A stretch of 64,000 nucleotides of DNA from Daphnia pulex (taxonomy: Eukaryota > Arthropoda > Branchiopoda > Diplostraca > Daphniidae). Shown one piece after another: positions 1-13,039 of the stretch; within the stretch, counting starts at the first letter, position 1, and the number at the start of each line of letters is the position of its first letter. The position numbers were made by a program, and so were the translations under genes. The notes beneath the pieces were generated by a model. The model ran no database searches and was not told the origin of the DNA. It saw only the letters and a program-made list of their open reading frames with translations. Location: NCBI RefSeq assembly GCF_021134715.1, contig NC_060022.1:997001-1061000 (forward strand). The letters run 5' to 3'.

Positions 1-1820
1 TGTGGGCAAGAATTGATGGCCTTTCACGGATCTGCTGCTCATGCTGTAAGATGAGAAACTTGGAGAAAATAATCTTACGCAAGCAGTGCGGGGTGTATAC
101 AACAAAGACTAGGCTATATATGCCCAGCAAATATACGTAAAAAAGCCTTCGAGTTAGCAAGTGGGAGGATATAAGGCGATCGTGTAACGTGAAATGACCA
201 GCAGATGGGTTTTGGGGGGGTCCAGAAGGAAACCAATCATCGCAGTTCAGCGAACCACGTAATGAAGTTGCTGGCCGGTTTTATGGCGCAGGGCCTCCAC
301 CCTCTCCAACCGACTCTATTTAATGCGTTCTTATTTCACGAGTAACCGAGGCGATTTCCACAGTGCTGTCGACTTGCGAAAGATCAGCTGTTGATGGGAG
401 GAGGGGGGGGGGGCGTCGTAACAACATCATAATAACTCTTGAACTGCAAATCTAACGCGCAGCTAGTGCTGGTGATGCGTCAAATATTCAAATACATTCT
501 GTGCGCGGGAATGTCACCCAGCGTTTGAATAAGTGGCGCGTTTATGTTTCCCCTGCTGCACAGGGCACGCATGAATGGAATTCAATTAGAATTGATATAG
601 CCCATAGGCTACAGTATGAAGTATATGGCCCCCGTGAGCAGGAGCAGCGGACTTTTGGCTGCCGAAGTTGGTGTTGCTGGCGGAAAGATGCTGGCGGGTT
701 GACACATCGAAGGGGGGGGGGGGGGGCATTCATCATCGCTAGAGCTCTTTTCGATGGGTCATGTTTTTTTTTTCTCTCCAGAGTTTAGAGAAGGTTTGGC
801 TGCTACATGCTTGCATAGTAGTGTCTGTCTAAAAAAGAGTAGGCTTATCGTATCTGTTCATCAGAATCGACACGTCAGGATTCCACAGGGTTTTTTCTCT
901 TTTTCTTTCTCTGACAATGCACCTATGACCTCCTCCGCAGAGTTTCCGCTCCTCGTCATCCCTATTGCTCACCCTGATAGCCATCAAAAACCCCCTGTAT
1001 ATGGATATTACTAATCGATTTATCTAGTCATACCATCACGAGAATAAGAGTCACAGGCCGGACCGCTCGGCCGGCTCGGCTGAGAATTGTTTCGACGGTA
1101 ACAGTCGAAGCCTTGACAAATCCCAGCGCTGGAATAAGAATTTAGACAGATTTTGATGTTTACAAGGCTTTTACCGACGACGTGAAGGCGATCATTCAAC
1201 TTCCGTCACTTTTTTTATTGCGATGAAATCGAAGGAGATTAGATTTTTACGCGCTGACGCCGCTACCCCCCGAGAATATTTGAGACAAATGCTGTGAAAT
1301 AAGAACAACAGCAAACGCCATGTAGGCTACAGTAGTCTAGAATCATTTGTGATAAAAGCGTTTCCGGAGCCAATTGGCGTGAAATGGACCCGCTGTGTTG
1401 CGTGTCGTTTACTTATATTATAACAACACCATAATATGTATCGTCTGTATTCTCGTGAGCTTCGGCACACAGCACCCAAGAGGAGGAGGCTCGTAAAAGT
1501 CTCTGCTGATGGAACAAGAGGAGGGAGAAAGCAGCCAGAGAGTGGGGGTCGGATGAAACTAACTGAACAGATTTACCAAGTGAAATTACCCTCGGGGATA
1601 TATAGATCGTTTCGTTCACTCTGTTGCCTGTTGGGTCCCCTAACTCCCTGGGCTCTTGCGCGTTACTGGGCAGCACAGTAGATCGGAGCCATCTAGCTGT
1701 CGAGGGGATGTGTGCACGCGAATATCCTCGCAACGTGAAATCCCGAATAATCCAGCAAAAGTCGACAAGAGAATAAAAAAAGTAAATGGAACCATTTAGA
1801 TGGGCTATATGGAGAAACAC

Positions 1821-1837
1821 TGCTGCTGCTGCTGCTG
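1821..1837. repeat. GCT trinucleotide microsatellite
   Basis: About five and a half perfect units of a CTG/GCT triplet. It lies in sequence without a supported gene. Confidence 0.8.
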
Positions 1838-3244
1838 GCTGGTCGTGTTTTTCCGTCCCCAGTTTCCTCATCGTCGCTCAAGCAATTTGCATTTCAACTT
1901 ACCACCGTCAGTTTGATGTAGGCGGGTACGCGGCAGTCATGCTCAACACTTTATTAGCATATATATAGATCAGTGAAACTCTCGTTGATCCCCCCACTGC
2001 TCTGCTCTGCTCTTCTATAGTATATACGTAGCTACCGCCTTTGCTGATACTCGTCTCTCCAATGACTTTCTTGCGCATAATATACTGGAACGAGAAGATC
2101 CTCCGCTCCGGCTGACTACGTGACGCTTGGATTCAATCAAAACTCTCCACATAAATGCGAAACTGTTTTCAACCTCGCCTTACTACTTGTACTATCCTGA
2201 TTTGATTATTCGAGGAGATACTACATATGGCCACTTCCTTGGTCTTATTTCTTTTACCAGTTGGAGTTGGAAAAGTAAAATCTGCAATGTAATTCACATT
2301 TTCTTCTTCCTAAATCAAAGCGCTAGGACCTTTTATTGGACTACATTTTCGAACAACAATCTTGTTTTTAAATTAATAAGAAAAAATAGAAATCAGAAAA
2401 TTGTATTGTATTGTATAGGCCTATATGCTTTGTGATGTGTGTGTAGGAGAAAAACAGTTGGAACAAAACGAAATGATTATTTACTATTTAGGCCTCATTG
2501 TTTGATCGAAAATTAAGATAGCCCAGTTAATCAAGTCAATTTTTTTAAAAGAAAAACTGGAATAATAAATACATTTCTTTCGGTTCCTTCAGCTTGAACG
2601 GCAGGCAGACTGTTGGATTTGGTGGTTTTGAATGCATTGGATCTGAAAGCATAGCGAATTGTAGCGTTGGCAGTGGTGATCGTTATTTGCGGCCCCCAAC
2701 AACTGACAAAACGTGACCCATGCAATCGTGTTGACTTAGCTTTTGGAGCTAATGCAGCAAAGGGAAATGGGGACTGATTGCATGATATCCTCTCACAGTG
2801 CCTGGCTTTCCCCTTTTGTCTCCTGCCCGACTGTATAGGCCCCTATACCCTTCACGCTATAATTTGGTCGGTAGGCGTTGGCGCTTGGCGGTATAAGTAT
2901 AATACGGCGGAAATCCTATCAGGAGCCTATATTGACCACGAGAAAAACAGTCAACATAAATTTGACGCATTTACAAGTTGTAGTTTGTCCAGATATTGTT
3001 TTGTCGTTATCGTGAACAGTCCGCGTCAGTAACTAGCCAAGAAATGAACGGCAAAAATTGGTTTCATTCACATAACAGTCAATTAACGAACCAAAACTGT
3101 TTAATAACTTTGTTTCTAAACATTCCTATTTCTAAACTTACTGAAACTTTGATTTTGCTCGTAGTTATGTTTGTAACTTTATATGGGCCTAACTCCTAAG
3201 TATTGAACATAATAATGGCGTTAAGATGTCGAGATCCAAAATAG

Positions 3245-3272
3245 TTTTTTTTTTTTGGGGGGGGGGGGGGGG
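3245..3272. repeat. T12-G16 homopolymer junction
   Basis: Twelve T are followed directly by sixteen G. This is the longest G run in the window, and its exact length is the kind of thing sequencing gets wrong. Confidence 0.85.
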
Positions 3273-4990
3273 ACTGCTGTTGATTTGAATGGTTTGACTA
3301 GGTCATCTGGTAAATCCAGCTTGCCCATAGTCCATACTACTGAAAAACAAGTTTACAGTTGAGATGAATATCTGCCGGCGGCCTGGCGCATTGATGGCGT
3401 CAAATAAAATAACGCGCACGCACGTCCAAGTGAGCGTTCGAGAAATGAGAGATGGGAGTAAGAGCCACGTGCTGCACTTGAGAAGAAACTCTGCCGGAAT
3501 CGGATGCTGGGTTCTTTTGTCTTCTATTTCATTAGGATGATATTGAACAGACGGGAAATCTTGAAAAGATTGGACAGGGGGGTTAAAGAGTTGGGCGCTG
3601 AGTACGCCAACGTCCTCTTCTTATTCCATTTCATGAAAAACAGTTGCGCCCAGGCACACGCCGTCGGCTTTCGGTGGATAACAATGGCACCGCCGATGCT
3701 CGAAAGCGCACAACGCCGACGATAAGAAAATCGCTTCGTAAATATCAGGTCAAGTTTCATTCTTTTTCCTTTAGTTCATGGATGGAAGTTGCGAGAACTG
3801 TATATCTGGCATGTCTGCAGCCATAGACTCGTTATGTAGTGTGCAATTAAGAGGAACGCGATTTAATCGACTAGGTACTACTTTTTTCTGTTTTAAATAA
3901 TATGTGTTTTGTGTTAACATGTAATCAACCCACTCGATTTTTTGTCCGTTGTTGTTTTTGCAGGCAAAAGGAAATATTCGAAACTCTTGTTTGTCTGACA
4001 TTATGAGGTTTCACTTTCCTTCCAGAAATGCAATAGTAACAAAGCTGGGTAGCGACCGAGAACATGAAAACCAAAGTTTGGAAGTTACTGAAAGAGTTTA
4101 CTTTTTTTACGTGAATTTTACGAGGTAATAGTAAAAAAAAACCTTTCTTAAAGTGCTGAACGTAGAGTTCAACGAATGTAGTATAAGAAGCATCGACTAA
4201 TGTAGCGAATGCGATTTCATATTATGCCCAAAAGAAAGAATGATTAAGATTGGACCACGTGAATTACATGCAAGAAAAGTTAAGCAAGAGGTTTATTTTT
4301 TAGAATTACATACGCCTCCCTCAAAAAATAATCAGTAAGACATGTCTTAGATGATAGTCATTGTACACACACCCTACTCTCGTGAAACTCTGCGTCGAGT
4401 TGGTCGTTTTGCTGGGAAACTGGAATATCCGAAAGTATGTTTATAGGGCAAACTAATCTGATTCAAACTTGTTCTTTACGCTTGTCTTTCTCTCCCCGTC
4501 TGACAAACTTCCTAGCTATCCCATGTTATAGTGATCTCAATGGGTTTCACTACACACTTCCAGCTCAACTTGCAGAGAAGACAAGTTGAAGCGAGACCTA
4601 TAGCTCCATCCTCAACCGCCTCCCCCATTTTCGGGCCTGACGTTTGGCATTTCAACCGGAACAAATCATCTCTCCCTCTTCTCTGCTTCTTCTTCATCTT
4701 ATTCTTCGTCTACTCTTAACTCGACTTCCTAATCTTGCGCGTTGTCACGCGGGTCGTCGCCTCTTTGCGTTTTATGCGTAGTGTCGTTCGTCATACGACA
4801 AGCTTTTCAGCCATCCAATTTCAAGATTTCGATTAGCGAGCCTCTGTCACTGGTGGGTCACCAGATTTATATCACTGATTCTGGCTATAGTGTCTATAGC
4901 ACGTAGAAAAATTACACTGTTATAAAGTATATCGTATTTCATAAACATTTACCTCTTAAAATAATTTGTGTAGTGTTTATTGCTATATTT

Positions 4991-5700
<710 letters not shown>

Positions 5701-6235
5701 ATGGCAGCAGCATTACAGTGTTTTCTAATCGCAGTGAGTCTTCGAGCGTCGAGCCTGATGTGCATTGCAACATTATACCATAGTTTCATACATTAAAAAG
5801 CTTTATTGTTGTGAGCATTTATCAATCATGGCCGTTTCAATCATCTGCTGTATTGGCATGGTATTAGCTGTAGGTGTGACGTGATAGCGTAAATTTAGGT
5901 CACTAAACTAGACTTTTGCCGGTTAGGTATTTTCATCTCTTTCCAAATCCATAGGTAATGAAATTTTATTGAGATGTACAGCTATGATAACACAAAGATG
6001 AAGAATTTAGCCCTAACTGCTGGTGTGGAGTTGGCGCCAATTTGCTGCTAGCCCCTTTTGTGATGTGTTCAATGTCAAGTAATGCAGCTGGGCCCTGCCA
6101 AATTATTAATTTTGCAATTGACTGTTGTGGTGAGTATCAGTGAATATTTTTCCATCAATGTCTTAGAACAGGCTGGTGAATTCTGAGCTTCTGTTTGTCA
6201 GTCCAATGTGCTATGTGCCGATTGTTTTGTTGCAG

Positions 6236-6440
6236 CCATCATGCAGCTGGTGATAGGTGTTTGTCTTGCTATCTTTACCAGCTGTATGTTTCATATCATA
6301 CAGAAACACTTGACACTTTAACAGAATGAATGACACTTCAGAACAATGAAAGTAATTATGTTGATAAACTTTCTAACTTGAATGTAACAGATGTTGTCAA
6401 TTGATGACTAGTTCTTTGTTCATCTGTTGTAGAATTTTCC
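6236..6440 (+). repeat. Diverged ancestral copy of the 387-base repeat unit
   Basis: This block shares ordered words with the tandem array: GCAGCTG, ACCAGCT, CAGAAACACTT, ACACTTCAGAACAAT, AACTTTCTAACT and ACAGATG. It carries insertions and many substitutions. Its acceptor and donor positions correspond to those of the array exons, which suggests it is an older copy of the same exon. Confidence 0.55.
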
Positions 6441-7307
6441 AAAATGATGATCTTTGGTCATCTATAATTCTATTTCTCTAGTTTGGTGTAAATTTAAAGT
6501 AAATCATTATTGGCATTTTTTTTTCACATTTCAAAATGTTTTTGGTTTATTAATGTTTTTTTACTGTGTAGGTGATCATGGGGTTTTGCAGTCATTTTCC
6601 AGTTTAAAGATGTGCTGAAATCGATCTTAAGCATCATCTTATTGAAATAGATCTATGCATCACACAGGGTAATCAAGAGTTTGCAGTCAGCATACTCAGT
6701 ACTCCTGGAAGATGCATGAAATCCTGGAAGATGTCTTTACTTTTGTTATCACTTTGCCCAACAGCGTCCTGGAAGAACTGCTACTTTGCATCACCACAAT
6801 TTAAAACATTTCAGCCACAGAGTTCCAGCACAGCATATCCTTTACAGATGTAAGCTAACTACATGTGATATGAATTCACACTTCACAGATACAGGTTGTA
6901 GATTGGCTCTAGTACTGCTACTCATTCACCTTAGGGGCCTTAGGGATTAATAATTCAGTAATTTTTCCGCAATTATGTAAAATTATGTAAGATTTGCTAA
7001 ATTGATTTTAAAGTAGTTTTGAAAAAAAAAATTTTACTTCCATTCCGTCCAGTCTTCCGAGTGCCTAAGGAATATATTGGATATCACTAGGTGGCTAAAA
7101 TTATGTCTGCTAGATGGCGCGAGTGTCTTCGTTACTCAAGACGAAATTCCGCCAAAACACTGATTGGAAACCACATGTTGAAAACGTATCGTTGGATTGG
7201 ATACTTAATACGGCGTACTTTTCTTTCTTGACATTTTTCGTAATAATGGTAATTTCTCTTAAGATTCTTGGATGTGACTGTGATAATTAGTTTTGTGTGA
7301 ATTTAGG

Positions 7308-8854
7308 TATCTGGTAACAGCCTATAATTTCTACATGGCAATTTCATCTGATCATGTGGCCTGTGCAGCTGAACATTTTGCCAAAATGTCTCTTTTTCCT
7401 GTACCAGCTTCACGTTTGTCAGAAACACTTCAGAACAATTCAGGTAAATATAATGTTCAACTTTCTAACTGTGAGACTACAGATTTAGTTAGTGCCTATC
7501 TCTTCAACCTATTTCAGTTGTGGAAATTGAACCTTTGAAAAGCTTGCCAACTGTACATTCCTTTGCAACATTTATTCTGAAGGATTTCGTAGTTTAACTT
7601 AACTTCGATCAAAATGTTTTTTCATTTGAGAAGTTGTTGCTTGATAGTAATTGAGTTGGTTGTTTGTTTTTTTAAATAGGATTATTAACACCCTGGTATC
7701 TGGTAACAGCCTATAATTTCTACATGGCAATTTCATCTGATCATGTGGCCTGAGCAGCTGAACATTTTGCCAAAATGTCTCTTTCCTGTACCAGCTTCAT
7801 GTTTGTCAGAAACACTTCAGAACAATTCAAGTAAATATAATGTTCAACTTTCTGACTGTGAGACTACAGATTTAGTTAGTGCCTATCTCTTCAACCTATT
7901 TCAGTTGTGGAAATTGAACCTTTGAAAAGCTTGCCAACTGTACATTCCTTTGCAACATTTATTCTGAAGGATTTTGTAGTTTAACTTAACTTCGATCAAA
8001 ATGTTTTTTCATTTGAGAAGTTGTTGTTTGATAGTAATTGAGTTGGTTGTTTGTTTTTTTAAATAGGATTATTAACACCCTGGTATCTGGTAACAGCCTA
8101 TAATTTCTACATGGCAATTTCATCTGATCATGTGGCCTGAGCAGCTGAACATTTTGCCAAAATGTCTCTTTCCTGTACCAGCTTCATGTTTGTCAGAAAC
8201 ACTTCAGAACAATTCAGGTAAATATAATGTTCAACTTTCTGACTGTGAGACTACAGATTTAGTTAGTGCCTATCTCTTCAACCTATTTCAGTTGTGGAAA
8301 TTGAACCTTTGAAAAGCTTGCCAACTGTACATTCCTTTGCAACATTTATTCTGAAGGATTTTGTAGTTTAACTTAACTTCGATCAAAATGTTTTTTCATT
8401 TGAGAAGTTGTTGCTTGATAGTAATTGAGTTGGTTGTTTGTTTTTTTAAATAGGATTATTAACACCCTGGTATCTGGTAACAGCCTATAATTTCTACATG
8501 GCAATTTCATCTGATCATGTGGCCTGAGCAGCTGAACATTTTGCCAAAATGTCTCTTTCCTGTACCAGCTTCACGTTTGTCAGAAACACTTCAGAACAAT
8601 TCAGGTAAATATAATGTTCAACTTTCTGACTGTGAGACTACAGATTTAGTTAGTGCCTATCTCTTCAACCTATTTCAGTTGTGGAAATTGAACCTTTGAA
8701 AAGCTTGCCAACTGTACATTCCTTTGCAACATTTATTCTGAAGGATTTTGTAGTTCAACTTAACTTCGTTCAAATTGTTTTGTCATTTGAGAAATTGTTG
8801 CTTGATAGTAATTGAGTTGTTTGTTTTTTTTTTTTAATAGGATTAACACCCTGG
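7308..8854 (+). repeat. 387-base tandem array, four copies
   Basis: The word TATCTGGTAACAGCCTATAA begins at 7308, 7697, 8084 and 8471, giving periods of 389, 387 and 387 bases. The last unit ends in a diverged partial copy of the unit start at 8841-8854. Copies 2-4 are nearly identical. They share differences from copy 1: GGCCTGAGC for GGCCTGTGC, and two fewer T in the CTCTTT tract. They therefore arose from one changed copy by recent unequal exchange. Each unit holds one exon-like 151-base block bounded by AG and GT. Confidence 0.95.
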
Positions 8855-9593
8855 GGGAGTTTGAGCTTCTTTGTTGCTGCCCAACTTACACATGGATTTG
8901 ACGCAGCCAGCTGAGGGCTTTAATTCTTGTAAATAACATAAAGTGACATTTATTTGTCTTTTAATTGACAGCATTTCCATTGATGCTGAAGATTATTTAA
9001 TTCATTTCATTTCGGTTATAGGTTGATCATGTATGTTCGTGTAGTTGCTGTCCGATGTGGCACGTTGTTGCAGCCTATGATGGTGAAAGATCTTTCTACA
9101 TCAAGTTCAATTGGCCGTTCCTTGGTGCTGATGTTGTGTTACCGAAGTTGCATCATATTTTGTTAAATTGTCATCGCGACTATTGCAGTTTACCGTTTAT
9201 AAGTTCAGAAGCAACAAAAAAAATTTTGGATGTTTATGTCAACAAATAATAAACATGTTTCCGGGATTGGGAAAGGAAAGTGGAGGATGTTGGAGGGGGG
9301 AGGGAGGATATTTCAAGTTTGGATAAAAATTCAGTTAATCTATAACCCTACGAATTTTGCCCTACCAATTAATCTCCAAACCCCACAAACCTTCCAATGC
9401 TTCAAACCCCGAAAACATACACCTACTAACCCTTAAATTTATACCCTTAACCCTAAAAACCAATGTTAAACCTTAACCATGTAATATCTATAATAAATCA
9501 AAATAAATATATTGCATGAACCAATTTGTTTTATTTTCAAATGTTCAAAAAATTCAATAAACACAGCGTCCGGTTCAAGACGTTTTTCTTCTG
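8855..9593. other. 3' end of the putative transcript and spacer
   Basis: No supported coding region. A 64-codon frame at 9055-9249 has no recognisable features. C-rich words resembling degenerate telomere or minisatellite units (CCCTAA, CCCTTAA) occur between about 9345 and 9480. Confidence 0.4.
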
Positions 9594-10024
9594 TACGAGT
9601 TAAACGCAACCCGCCACCACCGCTGCGGCAATGAGACAAAAAGCGATGGTTTAGTTTTACGGAAATCTGGGTCAGTCAAGTTACAAATTTTTCAAACTCA
9701 ACAACTTCTGTCGAATTTTGCATCTAATTTACTGGTTCAAATAGCGATCCTATGTGATTGGTAGTTAAGAAGATGGTTGTTTAAAAAAACAAACAATGGT
9801 GAGTTTTTTTGGCACACAGAACACCCCCTTGTTTGTTTTTTAAACGACCATTTTCTTAACTACCAAACACATGGAATCGCGATTTGCACTAATAGACTAG
9901 ATGCAAAATTCTACGCGAGTTGTTGAATTAGAAAAATGTGTAACTTGACTGACGGAGATTTGCGCAAGTAATAAACCATGGCTTTTTGTTTCATTGGGTA
10001 GTGGGTTGCATTGTTTAACTCGCA
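9594..10024. mobile_element. Fold-back (long inverted repeat) element
   Basis: The two arms are reverse complements of each other. ACGAGTTAAACGCAACCC at 9595 pairs with the stretch ending near 10023. CAATGAGACAAAAAGCGATG at 9629 pairs with the arm near 9976-9996, and GATTGGTAGTTAAGAAGATGG near 9759 pairs with the arm near 9840-9872. Arms are about 190 bases with a spacer of a few tens of bases, and they have diverged by scattered substitutions and small indels. There is no open reading frame inside, so a non-autonomous fold-back or MITE-like element is the likely identity. No clear target-site duplication was found. Confidence 0.7.
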
Positions 10025-11451
10025 CATGCTGTTATAGGATATGTCTACGGCCCCCAGAGATATTTATCTGGACCGAGAAGAAGAGAGAAGTACGAGGCAA
10101 GTTTTACTGGGGAGATGTAGTCATACTAGGCTTCCGGGTTAGACTCATGACCCTCCAAAAGTTTTCATCGGATCATGCGCCTTCCAAGTCCCCGTTCGAC
10201 CAGAGCCCTCCCCTCCTCCTGGTTTCACAGCGGGCGAGTGACCACCGGCGGGCGTTGGTTAGTGGTTAGTTAGGGAAACGGGGCCACAGAAAAGAAGGGA
10301 GCCCAGATATGCACTTGTAATTGAATCTAACTACACAATTTATCAGTCTTCAATTACAGCATTCTCGCGTCGGTTTTCACCAATGGACGAAGTCCATGAT
10401 CAGTAGCGAAGGATTACTCTGTAAGCAGAATGAACATTTATTTGGATGGCAAAATAATATTCAAGCAAGATTGTAGCGACAGAAAGCAATACCTCAAATC
10501 AGGAGGGCCTGTGTAAAGAAGTCAATAAGGAGGATTCAAGGGTAGCAGCCAACGGGTCAGCAAACAACGGACCTTGTTGACTTTCTTGAAATGACAGGAC
10601 TTTTCATAAAGTCTGCCAGCATGCAAATTTAGAAACCTGGAGTTTAGAACCTGTAAATAAAAAAATAAAGACAAACAAGTTACCTTGTTTATAATTTGTG
10701 TCCTCAATGTGCTTGACGTCTATGATGTAATTAAGAATAATTAAACAGTTATCAGTATGCACTTGAAATTGTCTCTGAAACATTAGACGGAGTGGAGATC
10801 AAAACTTAAAATACATATCAGACTGTAAGGGAAAAAGTTCAGTGACATGAGAAGTGAACTTACACATGAACCCACTGATCAGTTATTCAGATGATAAGGT
10901 TCTCTAGATGAGAGATTGTTCCATGCTGGGGTTGGTGATCTAGCAAGTCCAATACACACAGCAGATAATTATGTTGAATCCTAATAAAAGATGAGAAGAA
11001 TATGTTCCAGCAATTCTGTAATAAAGCTAGTGTTGGTTATTACCTGTATCATTTTGATGGCACATTCAGTAAAATACAATGATTTTGAACAAAATAGTTG
11101 ACAGTAGGCTGCACGACTCTTTTACGTTTCCTCCTGTAATAAGTTGATGAGAAACGTTAAGGTTATCCAACATATACACGGAAAAGAACACATCACCGAC
11201 AAGTTACAAAAAAAATCACTCGAATTTACCTATGAATTCATTGGTATTTGTTTATTTTCGAAGAAAAACTAGCGTAACTTTTGACAACAAACCGATTAGC
11301 CCGTGACTGACACAATCAACACGCCATCTATTTGACACGTCCCAAACTCAGTATTTGAAGGAAGGACTGGTCTTAAGATACTCACAAAACTTGAAAAGGG
11401 CATTTTTGTTTGCTAAAACTTAGCACTCAATCCTTAGAACTATACATAGAA
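10025..11451. other. Gap without a supported gene
   Basis: Several minus-strand splice-donor-like words (GTAAC near 10683, GTAATAACC near 11041, GTAAATTCG near 11228) and a minus-strand AATAAA near 10440 hint at an unannotated minus-strand non-coding transcript. No coding frame supports it. Confidence 0.3.
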
Positions 11452-11832
11452 CAAAGCTCACTTGCTAGTTTCATGCAAATTTTCCGGAAGTAAACCGGAA
11501 GTGCGCGATAGCGCCTCAACCATTGAGCTGACGTCAAATTAAACCAAAATTCGTAATCTCCATAAAATTTGGGGTCGATTGACTATACTTTTAACAAAAT
11601 CCAAAATTTAGTCAAAATCGAGAATTTTCCTGAACTAGTCAGGAAAATTTACGATTTTGGACGATTTTCCGATATTTTGAACTGATACTTAAAATGGACC
11701 TCAAATTTGATGAGAATCACGAATATTTGGATCGTTTTGGCGTCACGCGAATATTTACACAACTATTAACGAATTTAGAAACCGGAAGTAGACACAAAAG
11801 CTGTTATCGAAAATTTAACAAGTGAGCTTTGT
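11452..11832. mobile_element. Small terminal-inverted-repeat element (MITE-like)
   Basis: ACAAAGCTCACTTGCTAG at 11452 is matched in inverse orientation by the sequence ending at 11832, giving imperfect terminal inverted repeats of about 24 bases. Both ends carry a subterminal CCGGAAGT word. The interior has a near-perfect small palindrome (TTTTCCTGA / TCAGGAAAA) around 11626-11650. There is no coding capacity. A target-site duplication was not evident, so the element boundaries are approximate. Confidence 0.5.
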
Positions 11833-13039
11833 TGGTGGAATAGTTATCGTCAGTTATCACTAAAAAATTACCACACAACCGTCAAACGTTTACAATGATG
11901 TGCAAAGTAACTGAAACTGACTAATTTGACAGCTGAAGATTGTCAAAGGCGTTGATAGAATAAAGAAACGTTTAAGTAATACTTCGCTTGCGACTCGCAA
12001 GAAGGGCCTGATTTTGGAATTATTACGCAGACACAAAGTTTGAAGATTATATAAGAAGATATTACATAAATATTACAAAGTAGTCACAGTTGGCAAACTT
12101 TTCGAATATTACAAAAATGTAGTTCTAACTTCCAACCAATGGAAAATTAACTAATTTAAACCACATTTCTAGTGTAGACTTAACTGAAAATTCTACAACA
12201 GAGAGGTCAAGTGTTTAATGCGTCAGAAGCAAGTTTTAGTCACAGGATTTCTTGCATATTTACTTCATCTACAACAGCATATTTCAATTTGTCACACCTG
12301 AAGAGTGAAGACAAATTATAAACAAAAGATGTGAACAAAGTAGTTGATTTGGATTCTTAGCTAGAAGTTTCCTGTCCTCACATGATCTTTATTACACAAT
12401 CAGTCTTGGAACACACACAAACAGCCAGTCCCGATTTGTAGGATGCCACTGGTTTCCTTTTCCAGCAGTGACTGGTTACATTAAAATTCTTTCTTTGGGT
12501 TCACAAGCTCTTATTACCTGTTTAAATGAGAAAAATCCAAATCTTGACGCGTGAAGTAACCAAAGTACAGCTCAGGTGGGCAACCGAGAAACAAGAGAAA
12601 ACTTAATGAGAACGGGCATTTTCGCAATTACCGATTTAGTTTCTTTCACTCTTTAGCACATGCAGAAATAACATCTATTAACCAACTTGTCTATAACTAT
12701 AACTAACGATGAAGGTGAACGAACGAAAATTCTGACGTTTTGGGGAACAAGCGAGCAGACGTACTTTCGGGGAAACTGTAAAGCAGCGTTGCCATTTTAT
12801 GAAAATCGGCAGCCAAATAAAATGTGTTTTCAAAACACCAAAACACGATTAACACGTTAACAGAACACGAATTCAAAGAGAAATAAATTCACAGTCTTTA
12901 TCTGTGATACGAATATAAATTATATAATCAATTAAAAATGCAAAGTAATACCCGAATATTTCCATATTTATTTAACAAACGGTAAAAACTATGAAAATAA
13001 AAAACGATGAAGAAATCAGGACAAGCAGCAAAACAGCTT
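11833..13039. other. Gap without a supported gene
   Basis: AT-rich sequence with no coherent reading frame. A minus-strand donor-like word occurs near 12516. Nothing else could be supported. Confidence 0.35.

Larger units (their letters stand above)
1..4990. other. Intergenic stretch with no supported gene
   Basis: No open reading frame here shows a family motif, signal peptide or splice-consistent continuation. What can be seen are homopolymer G tracts (403-413, 712-726 and a T12-G16 run at 3245-3272) and a short GCT repeat (1821-1837). The scattered frames of 60-150 codons have the biased composition expected of chance frames through repeats. Confidence 0.5.

Noticed and set aside
1413-1871. 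152-codon minus-strand open frame
   Set aside because: It overlaps a GCT microsatellite and competing frames on both strands; composition does not resemble a protein family.
7293-8699. Four similar open frames of 60-81 codons in the 387-base array
   Set aside because: They are copies of the repeat unit read in one frame. Copies 2-4 start after a shared stop, and the 151-base exon length breaks any joint frame, so they are not treated as proteins.
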